Shown here piece by piece: positions 6,572-15,222 of a stretch of 64,000 nt of DNA; within the stretch, counting starts at the first letter, position 1, and the number at the start of each line of letters is the position of its first letter. Source of the stretch: an uncultured Salinisphaerales bacterium. GTDB lineage: Bacteria > Pseudomonadota > Gammaproteobacteria > Nevskiales > CAJXLF01. The position numbers were made by a program, and so were the translations under genes. The DNA lies in contig CAJXLF010000004.1 in assembly GCA_913055805.1 (NCBI GenBank), forward strand, positions 1 through 64,000, in the 5' to 3' direction. The notes beneath the pieces were generated by a model. That model worked only from the letters and a program-made list of their open reading frames with translations, did not search any database and had not been told where the DNA came from.

Positions 6572-7417
6572 TCACGGGGCATTTCTTTTTCCTGCCTTCG
6601 GATTTATAACCACCTCGTTCGGTACAAAGCGCCAGTGTCTGTAGGGGTGGTGCCATCGGTTCGATTTATCCCCATGAATACCCGTAGTAATACCTATATT
6701 AAAACTTGGATAAATTCCTCTGATGCGGGTATTAATATGTTTATATAACTTTTCTTTGGCAATCGTTCTTTTCCCTCTTTGATGAGCGCCTTCTGGCTTA
6801 ACCTTGTGCTTATCATTTAGGCGAAAGTTAATTGAACCAAGCACAATATCCAAGCATTGAAGAATATCGTGTTCATGACTTTCTACTTCAGCGATTTGGT
6901 CACGATCAATTTTAATCCCTGCCTGTTTAAACTGTTTATATCGATTTAAACCGACAACATGATCCTTGAATAATTCTCTTTTCTCGCTGGTGTCCGGAAG
7001 TCTGTCCAGATAAAGTCTTAATCGAATTTCTTCTTGCTCATCATCAGAATATGCTAACCCGAAGGCATGTTTAATAAACTTATAATAAAGCAAGAAATAT
7101 CTATGCTCATGATGATAGGTTTCAAGGTTTTTAGCCAGCAAATAATTATGAGTAAACATAATTCGTATTTTAATAATGTCTTGTTCAACAAAATCGAAAA
7201 AAGTATCCATGAGAATCTTGTATTTATTTAAATAGTTTTTCGTGATTTTTTGCCATTTAACTTCATTATGAAGATTAAGTTCTTTTTTCTTTCCGGCAAT
7301 GGCCGCATTGACTGATTCTACGTGGGATGAACGTACAAGCGCCCCTCCGTAAAAATTTGAATAATGAGCCCCATCTGAATCGGACTCATCACTATAAATT
7401 AGATATTCTAAAGCCAC
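6572..7417 (-). CDS. DUF3800 protein, AT-rich and probably acquired
   Basis: A 281-residue protein of family DUF3800, which has an RNase H-like fold with acidic residues at the core and is often found near phage or defence genes. Visible hallmarks are YLIYSDESDSDG at the N-terminus (the D-E pair), LRLYLDRLPD in the middle and HDILQCLDIVLGSINFRLN near residue 190, followed by a basic region. The start is GTG 7417; no better ATG is seen. Base composition is clearly more AT-rich than either neighbour, and AT-rich non-coding flanks (6416-6571, 7418-7495) go with it. A nuclease-like role is inference. Confidence 0.85.
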   Translation of the reverse strand: MALEYLIYSDESDSDGAHYSNFYGGALVRSSHVESVNAAIAGKKKELNLHNEVKWQKITKNYLNKYKILMDTFFDFVEQDIIKIRIMFTHNYLLAKNLETYHHEHRYFLLYYKFIKHAFGLAYSDDEQEEIRLRLYLDRLPDTSEKRELFKDHVVGLNRYKQFKQAGIKIDRDQIAEVESHEHDILQCLDIVLGSINFRLNDKHKVKPEGAHQRGKRTIAKEKLYKHINTRIRGIYPSFNIGITTGIHGDKSNRWHHPYRHWRFVPNEVVINPKAGKRNAP

Positions 7418-7495
7418 GAAATTCTCGCTATTTTTAACTGTACTAACAGTTTTAATTTTACATTTATATATTGATTATTGATCAATCAATATTCT

Positions 7496-8281
7496 TTAAT
7501 CCCTATTCTCAAGCCAGCCAATTATGCTGCCTGCCACCTGCTCCCAACCCTTCTCCGACATCATGTTGTGGGCCATGCCGGGAAACAGCACCGCTTCAGT
7601 GCCATAGGCCCTGGCCGTGGCCTGTTCTTCGGGTACGGAAAAGATTTCGTCGTTTTCGCCTGCCAGCACCAGCACCGGTGTTTTCACTCTGGTGGGTTTG
7701 GGCAGGTTGAGCAGCAGCATGTCCAGCGCGGCGCGAAAGGCTTCGTCCTGCAGGCGTTCGAAGTGGCGTTTTATTGTTTCCTCGGGCACATCCTCCGAGT
7801 AGAACCACTCGCGGGTGAGCGCCGGGGTTTCCACTATCGGCCAGGCGCTCATTAGCAGATTGAAACGCAGAAACCGCATCGGGTAACGGCGGATAATTTT
7901 CATGATGAAGCGCCAGGTACCGGATACCGGCAGGGAGGCCAGCAACACCGCGCCGGGCACTTGATGGGTTTCCAGAAACTTCTGCACCACACCGCCGCCC
8001 ATGGAGTGGCCGACCAGAATGGGCGCGCGGGGCAAACCACTCACGACCTGTTCGACATCCGCCGCATAATCCGCCATGGAATGCCAACGCAGTTTCTCGC
8101 GACCCTCGCTGTTGCCGTGGCCCCGCAGACTCATGGCGTGCACTTCCCAACCACGCTCAGCGAAGTAGTCCATGAAACCGTCGTCCCAGCACCAGGCGCC
8201 ATGCCAGGCGCCGTGCACGAACAGGATGGGCGTATCGTGCTGCCGTTCTTCCGGCTGCTTACTGATGACTTCAAGTTTCAA
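7496..8281 (-). CDS. Alpha/beta hydrolase (lysophospholipase-like)
   Basis: A 261-residue alpha/beta hydrolase. ILFVHGAWHGAWCW forms the oxyanion region near residue 20, GHSMGG holds the nucleophile Ser near residue 93, LVLAGENDEIF carries the acid and MAHNMM the catalytic His near residue 240. The reaction is ester or thioester hydrolysis on an unknown lipid-like substrate. The start is TTG 8281: a strong GGAGG lies 7 bases upstream and there is no ATG nearby. It follows the epoxide hydrolase-like gene by 14 bp and is probably co-transcribed with it. Confidence 0.85.
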   Translation of the reverse strand: MKLEVISKQPEERQHDTPILFVHGAWHGAWCWDDGFMDYFAERGWEVHAMSLRGHGNSEGREKLRWHSMADYAADVEQVVSGLPRAPILVGHSMGGGVVQKFLETHQVPGAVLLASLPVSGTWRFIMKIIRRYPMRFLRFNLLMSAWPIVETPALTREWFYSEDVPEETIKRHFERLQDEAFRAALDMLLLNLPKPTRVKTPVLVLAGENDEIFSVPEEQATARAYGTEAVLFPGMAHNMMSEKGWEQVAGSIIGWLENRD

Positions 8282-8295
8282 TGTCTCGCCTCCTG

Positions 8296-9327
8296 CTACA
8301 GGTTCCCGAGAAAACGGAGCATAGCCTGATTCACCGGCTCGGGCTGTTCCATCTGCACCCAGTGCCCCGCATCAGGCACGATGAGGCTTTGCTGCAGACC
8401 GGGCACTGCCCATTGCATGAAATCCATGGCCGACTCACCACTCATGATCATGACCGGGTCTTTCTCCCCGGCAATAAACAATGTGGGCGTTTCTATCCGC
8501 TGGCCCAGGTAACGGGCATTCAGTTCCCAGTTGCGGTCGGCGATGCGGTAGGCATTGAGCGGCCCGAAGAAACCGCTGGTCTGATATTGCATGGCGTAAT
8601 AGCCGATGTCATCGCTGTTCATCCAGGGCCAGGGCAGCTCGGGTGCGGCGGGCAGCACGTCGAGATAACCCATGCCCGGCCTGCCCTGTGAAAAAGCCGC
8701 CAGCAAATCACCTTCCCCACTCAGCGCCCAGTAGATGCGCCGGAAGAACTCCTCCGGCTGCGCCTCCAGCTCGGCTTCTGCCGGGCCGACCTGCTGGAAG
8801 TAATGCGCATGCAGGAAGCTGTTCTGTGCGTATTCGGCGAATACCTCACTGGGCTTTTTCTCGGGTGGCGGTTCGCCGCGATGGCCTACGCCGTAGCGGC
8901 CGTAATAGTCATGGTCGTAGGGCACGCTGAGCACGATCAACCCTTGCACCCGCTCGGATGCGACCAGCGCCACGTTCCACACGGCCGGGGCGCCAAAGTC
9001 ATGGCCGACGAACACTGCCTGCGCCTCGCCCAGATGATCGAGCAGAGCCAGCAGATCACCGCGCACCTGATCGAGGTCGTAGTCTTCAATATGCTTCGGC
9101 TGATCGCTGCCCCCATAGCCCCGCATGTCCAGCGCCACCACGCGATAGCCGGCCTCGGCCAGCACCGGCAACTGCTTGCGCCAGCTATACCAGAGGCCGG
9201 GAAACCCGTGACAGAACAGCACCAGCGGCCCGTCATTCTCCAGCCCCTGGCTGACGAAATGCAGGGTGATGCCATTCAGGGTTTCGCTGTGATGCCGCAG
9301 CGGCAGAGGTTCTTGTTGTTGCTTCAT
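8296..9327 (-). CDS. Epoxide hydrolase-like alpha/beta hydrolase
   Basis: A 343-residue member of the epoxide hydrolase branch of the alpha/beta fold. It has FCHGFPGLWYSW (HGxP oxyanion motif), DMRGYGGSD, GHDFGA with an Asp nucleophile near residue 109, IAGEKDPV and DAGHWVQ with the catalytic His near residue 320. The Asp nucleophile favours epoxide hydrolysis or dehalogenation over ester hydrolysis. The cap domain has several Tyr residues, as needed to polarise an epoxide, but the exact pair is not assigned. It is first in a two-gene operon with the hydrolase at 7496. Confidence 0.85.
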   Translation of the reverse strand: MKQQQEPLPLRHHSETLNGITLHFVSQGLENDGPLVLFCHGFPGLWYSWRKQLPVLAEAGYRVVALDMRGYGGSDQPKHIEDYDLDQVRGDLLALLDHLGEAQAVFVGHDFGAPAVWNVALVASERVQGLIVLSVPYDHDYYGRYGVGHRGEPPPEKKPSEVFAEYAQNSFLHAHYFQQVGPAEAELEAQPEEFFRRIYWALSGEGDLLAAFSQGRPGMGYLDVLPAAPELPWPWMNSDDIGYYAMQYQTSGFFGPLNAYRIADRNWELNARYLGQRIETPTLFIAGEKDPVMIMSGESAMDFMQWAVPGLQQSLIVPDAGHWVQMEQPEPVNQAMLRFLGNL

Positions 9328-9431
9328 GCACTCAAGCCTAACGGATTAATCCTGTGCTGGCGGAGTCGGGATGCAAGAAAAAGCCAGCGTCCCGGTCTTT
9401 ATATACATCGATTTTCCACCTGGGGTTACCC

Positions 9432-9905
9432 ATGACCAGCGAAGCCAGACCTCCCTTGCCGCCTTTTGATGTGGAATCGGCCATGCAGAAGGTTCGCCTT
9501 GCTGAAGACGCCTGGAACTCCAGGGACCCGGAACGGGTTTCTCTCGCCTACACCACCGACAGTCAATGGCGTAACCGCAGCGAGTTTGTTTCCGGGCGTG
9601 AAGCCATCGTCGCTTTCCTGCAGAGAAAATGGGACAGGGAACTCGAATACCGGCTGATCAAGGAACTGTGGGCCACCGCCGGCAACCGCATTGCGGTGAG
9701 GTTTGCCTATGAGTGGTGCGATGATGCGGGCAGCTGGTTCCGTTCATATGGCAATGAAAACTGGGAATTCAATGATGCCGGCTTGATGCAGCGCCGTATC
9801 GCCAGCATCAACGACCTGCCGATCAAGGCATCAAACAGAAAGTATCACTGGGACCTTGGCCGCCGCCCCGATGATCATCCCGGCCTGTCTGACCTGGGCT
9901 TCTAA
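9432..9905 (+). CDS. DUF1348 / NTF2-like protein
   Basis: A 157-residue protein of family DUF1348, an NTF2-fold group with very high sequence conservation: [63 protein letters not shown] and [14 protein letters not shown] at the end. The role is unknown. The frame is open 78 bases further upstream, but family members start at about MTSEARPP, so ATG 9432 is chosen. Confidence 0.88.
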   Translation: MTSEARPPLPPFDVESAMQKVRLAEDAWNSRDPERVSLAYTTDSQWRNRSEFVSGREAIVAFLQRKWDRELEYRLIKELWATAGNRIAVRFAYEWCDDAGSWFRSYGNENWEFNDAGLMQRRIASINDLPIKASNRKYHWDLGRRPDDHPGLSDLGF

Positions 9906-9919
9906 ACAGTACTGCAACA

Positions 9920-11035
9920 CTAGAGTGTGCGCCTGAACTTGAGAATGGAAACCAGCACAAACAGCCCGGCAAAGCCCGCCAGGGCCGTAAACGGTACGAG
10001 GAGATCGGCGAACAGCGTGTTCTTCACCAGCAGACCCCGGATGATCTCCACGAAATAGGTGAAGGGAATGGCGTAGCTGATGGGGCGCACCATGCCGGGG
10101 ATGGCCTCAATGGGAAAAATGAAGCCCGACAACAGGATCGAGGGCACGATGATGAAAATAGCCAGAAACATGGCCTGCTGCTGAGTGCTGGAGACCAGTG
10201 AAATCAGCAGCCCGAGGGCGATCATGGCGGCAACGAAAATCAGCGCCAGCATGAACAGCAGGGCATGCGAGGATGGCTGCGGTATATCAAACACCGCCCA
10301 GCCGACGCCCAGGATGAAGTAGAAATCCAGCAGGGCGATGATGACATAGGGCAGCAGCTTGCCTATCACGAAAGCCGATTTGCTGACCGGGGTCACCAGC
10401 AGCTGCTCTAGCGTGCGCTTCTCCCTTTCCCGCACCACCGATATGCCGGTGAGAATCAGGGATATCTGCATGATCAGCACGCCGATTACACCTGGCAGGA
10501 AAAACCAGGTTTCCTTTTCATCCGGATTGAACAGGATCTCGGTATCCATGATGAAGGGCTCGGGTGCGATCACTACGTTGTCGGCATCGGCGTCGAGGAA
10601 ATACATGTCGGCCGTCACATCATCGTCGGTGGCCGCCCCGGACTGGTATTTCATGGCGGTGGTCAGAGACGGCATGGTGCCGTCTACATAGAGCTGGATA
10701 TGGGGCTGTCGGTTCTCGGTCAACTCGGCGGAAAAACTGGCATCGATGTACAAACCGGCCTTGGCGCGCCCTGCCCGGATTTCTTCAATCACGGCCTCGC
10801 GGCTGTCCACTTCATAGAGTTCGAAATAGCCATCCGTCCACAGGCCGGTCTTGATCATATTGCTGAAGAAGGACTGGTCCGCATCGACGTAAGCCATCTT
10901 CACGTTCTGTGGTTCCAGCTTCAGCGCGACACCAAAGAGCAGCAACAGCACCAGCGGCATCACCACGATGAGCACAATCAGCCGCGGGTCACGCCGCAGT
11001 TGTAGCAGCTCCTTGCGGAAGATGGCCCGGATCAT
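9920..11035 (-). CDS. ABC-2 type transporter permease
   Basis: A 371-residue inner-membrane permease of the ABC-2 (YhhJ/YbhR-like) type. It has one N-terminal helix after F-R-K-E-L-L-Q-L-R-R-D-P, a periplasmic domain of about 150 residues and five or so C-terminal helices, with VVREREKRTLEQLLVTPVSK, the family's coupling motif, at about residue 200. It pairs with the ATPase at 11032 (4-bp overlap). Such pairs export drugs, lipids or polysaccharides; the half-size subunits imply a dimer of each. No membrane-fusion protein gene is adjacent. Confidence 0.9.
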   Translation of the reverse strand: MIRAIFRKELLQLRRDPRLIVLIVVMPLVLLLLFGVALKLEPQNVKMAYVDADQSFFSNMIKTGLWTDGYFELYEVDSREAVIEEIRAGRAKAGLYIDASFSAELTENRQPHIQLYVDGTMPSLTTAMKYQSGAATDDDVTADMYFLDADADNVVIAPEPFIMDTEILFNPDEKETWFFLPGVIGVLIMQISLILTGISVVREREKRTLEQLLVTPVSKSAFVIGKLLPYVIIALLDFYFILGVGWAVFDIPQPSSHALLFMLALIFVAAMIALGLLISLVSSTQQQAMFLAIFIIVPSILLSGFIFPIEAIPGMVRPISYAIPFTYFVEIIRGLLVKNTLFADLLVPFTALAGFAGLFVLVSILKFRRTL

Positions 11036-11919
11036 GCCGCCTGCCTCTGCTGGGTCAGGGCGATAAACACGTCTTCCAGATTGGGTTCCACTTCGGTCAG
11101 CGAGGACTGCCCACCCAGCACATCCTGCAATGCCTGCTGACTGACAGATGTTTCCACCACCATGCGCAGCTCGTCGCCGAACTGGTTCACCAGCATCATC
11201 CCCGGCATGGCCAGCAGCCGCTCATGCAGTTCCGGTTCATAGGCCACTGCGGCAGCGTATACCCGGGCATCGCCCATGGCCCGCCTGATGCTATCCGGCG
11301 TGCCCTCGGCTACAACGCGTCCTGCGGAAAGAAAGGCCAGTCGGTGGCAGCGCTGCGCCTCTTCCATGTAATGCGTGGTCACGAACAGGGTCTTGCCTTC
11401 AGTGCTCAGGCGATAGAAATCATCCCAGAGCAGCTTGCGCGTCACCGGATCAATACCGGCAGTCGGCTCATCCAGAAACAGCACTACCGGATCATGCGCC
11501 AGGGCACAGGCCAGGGCCAGCCTGCGTTTGTAGCCACCAGACAGGTTGCCGGCAAAACGGTCCCGGTACGGCATGAGCTCGTAGCGCTCCAGCAGATCTG
11601 TCAGGCGCGCCTTGTCTGTTACCCCATACATGCGGGCATAGAAGTCGAGATTTTCCAGCACGGTCAGCTCTTCGTATTGGCCGAAATACTGGGCCACGTA
11701 GCCGAAATCCGCCTGCGACCTGTTGAGCGGTTTGCCATTGATCCGCACCTGGCCTTCGTCACATTCAATGATGCCGCATAGCATGCGGATGGTGGTGGTC
11801 TTGCCCGCCGCATTCGGCCCCAGCAGACCGAATATCTGGCCGCTGTCCACATGCAGGGACACCTCATCCACCGCCTTGTGCGAACCAAAGAACTTGCTCA
11901 GATGGTCGGCGTCAATCAT
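11032..11919 (-). CDS. ABC transporter ATP-binding protein
   Basis: A 295-residue ATPase. It has Walker A GPNAAGKTTT near residue 35, Q-loop VAQYFG, signature L-S-G-G-Y-K-R-R-L-A, Walker B VLFLDEPTAGIDP and the switch His in VTTHYMEEAQRC. The C-terminal extension with LEDVFIALT is typical of ABC-2 exporter ATPases (YbhF/CcmA-like drug-export type). Its stop overlaps the permease start by 4 bp. It is divergent from nothing obvious; the AraC gene at 11973 runs the same way 53 bp upstream. Confidence 0.93.
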   Translation of the reverse strand: MIDADHLSKFFGSHKAVDEVSLHVDSGQIFGLLGPNAAGKTTTIRMLCGIIECDEGQVRINGKPLNRSQADFGYVAQYFGQYEELTVLENLDFYARMYGVTDKARLTDLLERYELMPYRDRFAGNLSGGYKRRLALACALAHDPVVLFLDEPTAGIDPVTRKLLWDDFYRLSTEGKTLFVTTHYMEEAQRCHRLAFLSAGRVVAEGTPDSIRRAMGDARVYAAAVAYEPELHERLLAMPGMMLVNQFGDELRMVVETSVSQQALQDVLGGQSSLTEVEPNLEDVFIALTQQRQAA

Positions 11920-11972
11920 CGCGGCAGATTACCACGAGAGCCTTGTTGAGCAGGGCGCCATACAACATTCCG

Positions 11973-13007
11973 CTAATCAGCTGAACTGCCAACACGGCGC
12001 ATAAAATCACTGGGACTCTCGCCACTCTCCCGCTTGAAAGCGCGAGAAAAACTGGCCACCTCGTTATAGCCCAGTTGATACGCAATTTCGGACACGGATA
12101 GCTGTCCTGAAGCAAGCAACTCCCTGGCCTTTTCGTAACGAATACTTTTGGACAATTCCAGGAACCGACTGCCTTCCCTTTTCAGGTGCCGGTCGAGTGT
12201 ACGCGGCGACTGGTTCAGTAGATGCGAAAGCTCGGCCAGCGAGGGAAAACCGTGGCGGGATTCCCTGAGCATCATGCTCACCCACTCGGTCATCCTGCGT
12301 GAACGGGTGGTCGATTGAATGAGCTGATCACAACGGGTCTCCGCCATCTTGAGCGCATTGGGGTCGGCCATGGGTAAAGCCTGGGACACCACTTCATTCT
12401 CGAACAGCATGCGTGCACCCGGTGCGCCCTCAGCCTCAAAATGAAAAACTGCCGGCTGCAACTGCCGGTAAAGCTCCACATACGCAGGCGCTTCATATGA
12501 AACATGCACGTCGTAAACCGGAAAGCGTGGATATGAAAGTGACTTGATCTGTTCATGGGCACTGACCACCACGGTTTCCAGCAGAAAACGGAAAGCCCGG
12601 TAATCCAGGCTGACCAAAGGCCGGAACTGCACTTCGGAAGTATGCCGCCCACGCCGGTAATGCATGCTGAAAGCCGGGTTCATGAGCCGGTAATAGCGGG
12701 ACGCCAGCTGCAGGGCATAATCCAGCGTGGGACTGGTGAGAATGGCATAACCCAGAATCTCGTGGCTGCTGAGCTTGATTTGTCTGCCGAGCACAAAACC
12801 CAGATCCCGGCGGCCGCTATGGGCCAGCAACGCCGCCACCAGCTGCTCAAATTGATGCATCGACAGCATGGCATTGGGTGCGTAGAGCTGGGCCGCGCTA
12901 ATGCCGGCGGCCTTGAACACCACCTCGGTATCGAGCCCCTCATCCTCCAGTGAATGACAAAGCTGAGCGTAATAGCGCGCCGGCATCCGTGGTTGATTGC
13001 TGAGCAT
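11973..13007 (-). CDS. AraC-family regulator with Arabinose_bd-type N-terminal domain
   Basis: A 344-residue regulator. The N-terminal 190 residues match the OruR/ArgR-like ligand domain (Arabinose_bd type; L-G-Y-A-I-L-T-S-P-T-L near residue 90). The C-terminal 100 residues hold two helix-turn-helix motifs, SLAELSHLLNQSPRTLDRHL and LSVSEIAYQLGYNEVASFSR, plus R-A-F-K-R-E-S-G-E-S-P-S-D-F. It is divergent from the cupin operon at 13123, with a 17-bp palindrome between them, so it probably controls that operon and itself. A second regulator of the same architecture lies at 16399. Confidence 0.92.
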   Translation of the reverse strand: MLSNQPRMPARYYAQLCHSLEDEGLDTEVVFKAAGISAAQLYAPNAMLSMHQFEQLVAALLAHSGRRDLGFVLGRQIKLSSHEILGYAILTSPTLDYALQLASRYYRLMNPAFSMHYRRGRHTSEVQFRPLVSLDYRAFRFLLETVVVSAHEQIKSLSYPRFPVYDVHVSYEAPAYVELYRQLQPAVFHFEAEGAPGARMLFENEVVSQALPMADPNALKMAETRCDQLIQSTTRSRRMTEWVSMMLRESRHGFPSLAELSHLLNQSPRTLDRHLKREGSRFLELSKSIRYEKARELLASGQLSVSEIAYQLGYNEVASFSRAFKRESGESPSDFMRRVGSSAD

Positions 13008-13051
13008 CTCTCCCGTCTTGCGCTGTTTATCGGTACGTAAATATCAACTCA

Positions 13052-13068
13052 TTGTCAGAAAATGACAA
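13052..13068. promoter_or_regulatory. Perfect palindrome in the AraC/cupin divergent promoter
   Basis: TTGTCA-GAAAA-TGACAA is a perfect 6-bp-arm dyad lying 55 bp before the cupin ATG and 45 bp from the AraC ATG. It also fits the inner part (TGTCR-N8-CAA) of the longer element seen at 17432, 26802 and 37099, although the outer TGTCG repeat is missing here. Confidence 0.5.
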
Positions 13069-13122
13069 GTTTCTACGCGGGCTCAGGAATCAGAATGACA
13101 ACTCCACAAAAGGAGACAACGC

Positions 13123-13593
13123 ATGAACTTTCAAAACATCGACACCGGCTGCATCGACCTGGAATCCCTGCCATGGATTCCCTTTACCCCCTACAGCCCG
13201 GACGTGCTGCTGAAGTACGTCAAGTTCAACCCGATCACCGGCGAGATGATCGTGTTCCTGAAAGCCCCGGGCGACATGGAAATGCCACGGCACCATCACA
13301 GCGGCACCGTGATTGCCTACACCCTGACCGGCAAATGGAAATACAAGGAACATGACTGGACGGCTGGTCCGAACACCGTGGTCTATGAGACTGCTGCCAG
13401 CGAACACACCCCGCAGGCCCTGAATGAAGGCGAGGTGCTGGTGTTCAACGTGATCGTCGGCGACCTGGTTTACCTGGATGACAACAACAATGTCATCGCC
13501 ATCGAGAACTGGAAAACCGGCATGCAGCGTTATCTGAAGTACTGCGAAGATAACGGTATTGAGCCGCAGGACCTGACAGCCTTTAACGGTTGA
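13123..13593 (+). CDS. Cupin, 2,4'-dihydroxyacetophenone dioxygenase-like
   Basis: A 156-residue protein of the DAD-like/ChrR-like cupin group. The metal-binding region PRHHHSGTVIAYTLTGKWKY (two or three His near residue 50, then a Gly turn) and TVVYETAASEHTPQAL with a second-motif His are visible. 2,4'-Dihydroxyacetophenone dioxygenase cleaves an aryl-ketone C-C bond using iron; whether this protein does is unknown. ATG 13123 follows AAGGAG. It starts an operon with the membrane protein at 13599 and the hydrolase at 14252, facing away from an AraC regulator. Confidence 0.82.
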   Translation: MNFQNIDTGCIDLESLPWIPFTPYSPDVLLKYVKFNPITGEMIVFLKAPGDMEMPRHHHSGTVIAYTLTGKWKYKEHDWTAGPNTVVYETAASEHTPQALNEGEVLVFNVIVGDLVYLDDNNNVIAIENWKTGMQRYLKYCEDNGIEPQDLTAFNG

Positions 13594-13598
13594 GTGCG

Positions 13599-14255
13599 AT
13601 GAAATTCCCGGCCTCTCAGCCTGTCATCGCTGCGCTCTGTCTGCTGCTGTTCGCCGCCGTCTGGTTGTGGCAATCACCCAGCCTGCTCGGCGGCAAAATC
13701 GGTTCGCAGGAACTGGACGCCTATCTTGCCGTGATTGAGCAACTGGCCATGCCACCGCAAGAAAAGGCCGAGGCACTGCAACGCCTGCGCCGCTGGGGCG
13801 AGACCGATGACGGCCGCCCGTTCTACATGGTCAACATGATGCGCTACCGCGAAGCCTTGCTGCGCTACCCGGGCGCACCGGACAACAACATGACGCCGGA
13901 AGCATCGAATCGCCATTATGAGCAATCGGTGATGGCGCTGGTATTCAAGGTCGGCGCCTATCCGCTGGCTGCCGGCAACGTGCAGAGTGAAAGCGTATTG
14001 CCCACTGCGGCCGGCCATGACAACTGGGGGCGCATGATCGTGGTGCGCTATCCCAGCCGGCGGGCCTTCTTTGAGTTGCTGACCGACCCGGCGTACCGGC
14101 CTTATGCGCCCTACAAGTTCATGAGCATGGATACCGCCCTGGTACCGGCAGAGGTCGAATTCCTGTGGCCCGAACCCCGCTGGCTGGCGGGTGGCATTCT
14201 GTTAATCCTGTTTCTGGGCATCGGCTGGTTGCGCGCGGCAAGGGCAGGATCATGA
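13599..14255 (+). CDS. Membrane-anchored protein with DUF1330-like ferredoxin-fold domain
   Basis: A 218-residue protein with an N-terminal helix (residues about 8-25), a soluble middle and a C-terminal helix (about 192-212). The middle has GRPFYMVNMMRYRE and W-G-R-M-I-V-V-R-Y-P-S-R-R-A-F-F-E-L-L-T-D-P-A-Y, which resembles DUF1330 and related dimeric alpha-beta barrel proteins. No reaction can be given. ATG 13599 is preferred over an upstream TTG that overlaps the cupin stop. Its own stop overlaps the next ATG (ATGA at 14252). Confidence 0.65.
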   Translation: MKFPASQPVIAALCLLLFAAVWLWQSPSLLGGKIGSQELDAYLAVIEQLAMPPQEKAEALQRLRRWGETDDGRPFYMVNMMRYREALLRYPGAPDNNMTPEASNRHYEQSVMALVFKVGAYPLAAGNVQSESVLPTAAGHDNWGRMIVVRYPSRRAFFELLTDPAYRPYAPYKFMSMDTALVPAEVEFLWPEPRWLAGGILLILFLGIGWLRAARAGS

Positions 14256-15088
14256 ACACAGAGACCTTGCCGACATTTAACAGCCGACGTATCGACGTGG
14301 GCGGACTCTCGCTGAATGTGGTGGTCGAAGGCGAAGGCCCGGACGTGCTGCTGATCCACGGCTTCCCGGATTCGCACCAGGTCTGGCGTCACCAGATTCC
14401 GGCCCTGGTGGAGGCCGGTTACCGCGTCATTGCGCCGGACCTGCGTGGCTACGGAGACAGTGACATGCCGCGAGCAGTTGCCGACTACCGGATCGAAAGC
14501 GTAGTGAGTGATCTGGTTGCCCTGCTGGACGAGCTGGGCGTGAACAAGGCCCGCGTGGTGGCACATGACTGGGGCGCCATCATCGGCTGGTGGCTGGCCA
14601 TGCTGCATCCGGAGCGGGTTGACCGCTACGTGGCCATGTCGGTGGGTCACCCGAATGCCTATGCCCGCGGCGGCCTGGCGCAGAAACTGAAAGGCTATTA
14701 CGTCTATCTGATGCAGCTGACCGGCCTGATTGAATGGCTGCTCAAGGCCGGGAACTGGTTCGTGTTCCGCCTGCTGGCGGGCAATCATGCCGAATTCGGA
14801 CAATGGCGGCGCGAGATGTCACGACCCGGCCGTCTGACCGCCGCCATCAATCTCTACCGCGCCAATCTGGGCAGCATGGTGCTGCCACGCAATCACCCGC
14901 GGACCGCGGTGCCGGTACTGGGTATCTGGAGCAGCCGCGACTGGTATCTGGCGGAGAAGCAGATGAAGATGTCGCAACGCTATGTGGATGCGCCTTTCCG
15001 CTACGTGCGCGTAGACGGCGTCAGCCACTGGCTGCAGCTGGATGCACCGGAGCGCGTCAATCCGCTGCTGCTTGAATACCTGGCGTAA
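14252..15088 (+). CDS. Alpha/beta hydrolase, epoxide hydrolase/dehalogenase type
   Basis: A 278-residue hydrolase with LLIHGFPDSHQVW, D-L-R-G-Y-G-D-S-D, AHDWGA (Asp nucleophile near residue 108), VLGIWSSRDWYL (acid region) and V-S-H-W-L-Q-L-D-A-P-E (catalytic His). It resembles the hydrolase at 39233 in length and in the segment A-M-S-V-G-H-P-x-A-Y, so the two are probably paralogues. It is last in the cupin operon, coupled by an ATGA overlap. Confidence 0.85.
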   Translation: MNTETLPTFNSRRIDVGGLSLNVVVEGEGPDVLLIHGFPDSHQVWRHQIPALVEAGYRVIAPDLRGYGDSDMPRAVADYRIESVVSDLVALLDELGVNKARVVAHDWGAIIGWWLAMLHPERVDRYVAMSVGHPNAYARGGLAQKLKGYYVYLMQLTGLIEWLLKAGNWFVFRLLAGNHAEFGQWRREMSRPGRLTAAINLYRANLGSMVLPRNHPRTAVPVLGIWSSRDWYLAEKQMKMSQRYVDAPFRYVRVDGVSHWLQLDAPERVNPLLLEYLA

Positions 15089-15110
15089 GATTTAAGCAAC
15101 CTGTAAAAAC

Positions 15111-15205
15111 GTCATTTCGACTGGAGGCGAAGATCGCCGGAATGGAGAAACCCTGAACTTTGAGATTTCTCCACTCGCTCGCTTTGCTCACTCGGTCGAA
15201 ATGAC
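15111..15205. repeat. Dispersed palindromic element (GTCATTTCGA type)
   Basis: Outer arms GTCATTTCGA (15111-15120) and TCGAAATGAC (15196-15205) face each other, and an inner pair GGAGAAA/TTTCTCC lies between them. The unit resembles intergenic repeats (CATTTCGAC...GGAGAAATCT) scattered in many proteobacterial genomes. It fills the gap between the hydrolase and the dehydrogenase gene and could form a long hairpin in RNA. Confidence 0.7.
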
Positions 15206-15222
15206 ATGCAAGGAGACCACCA

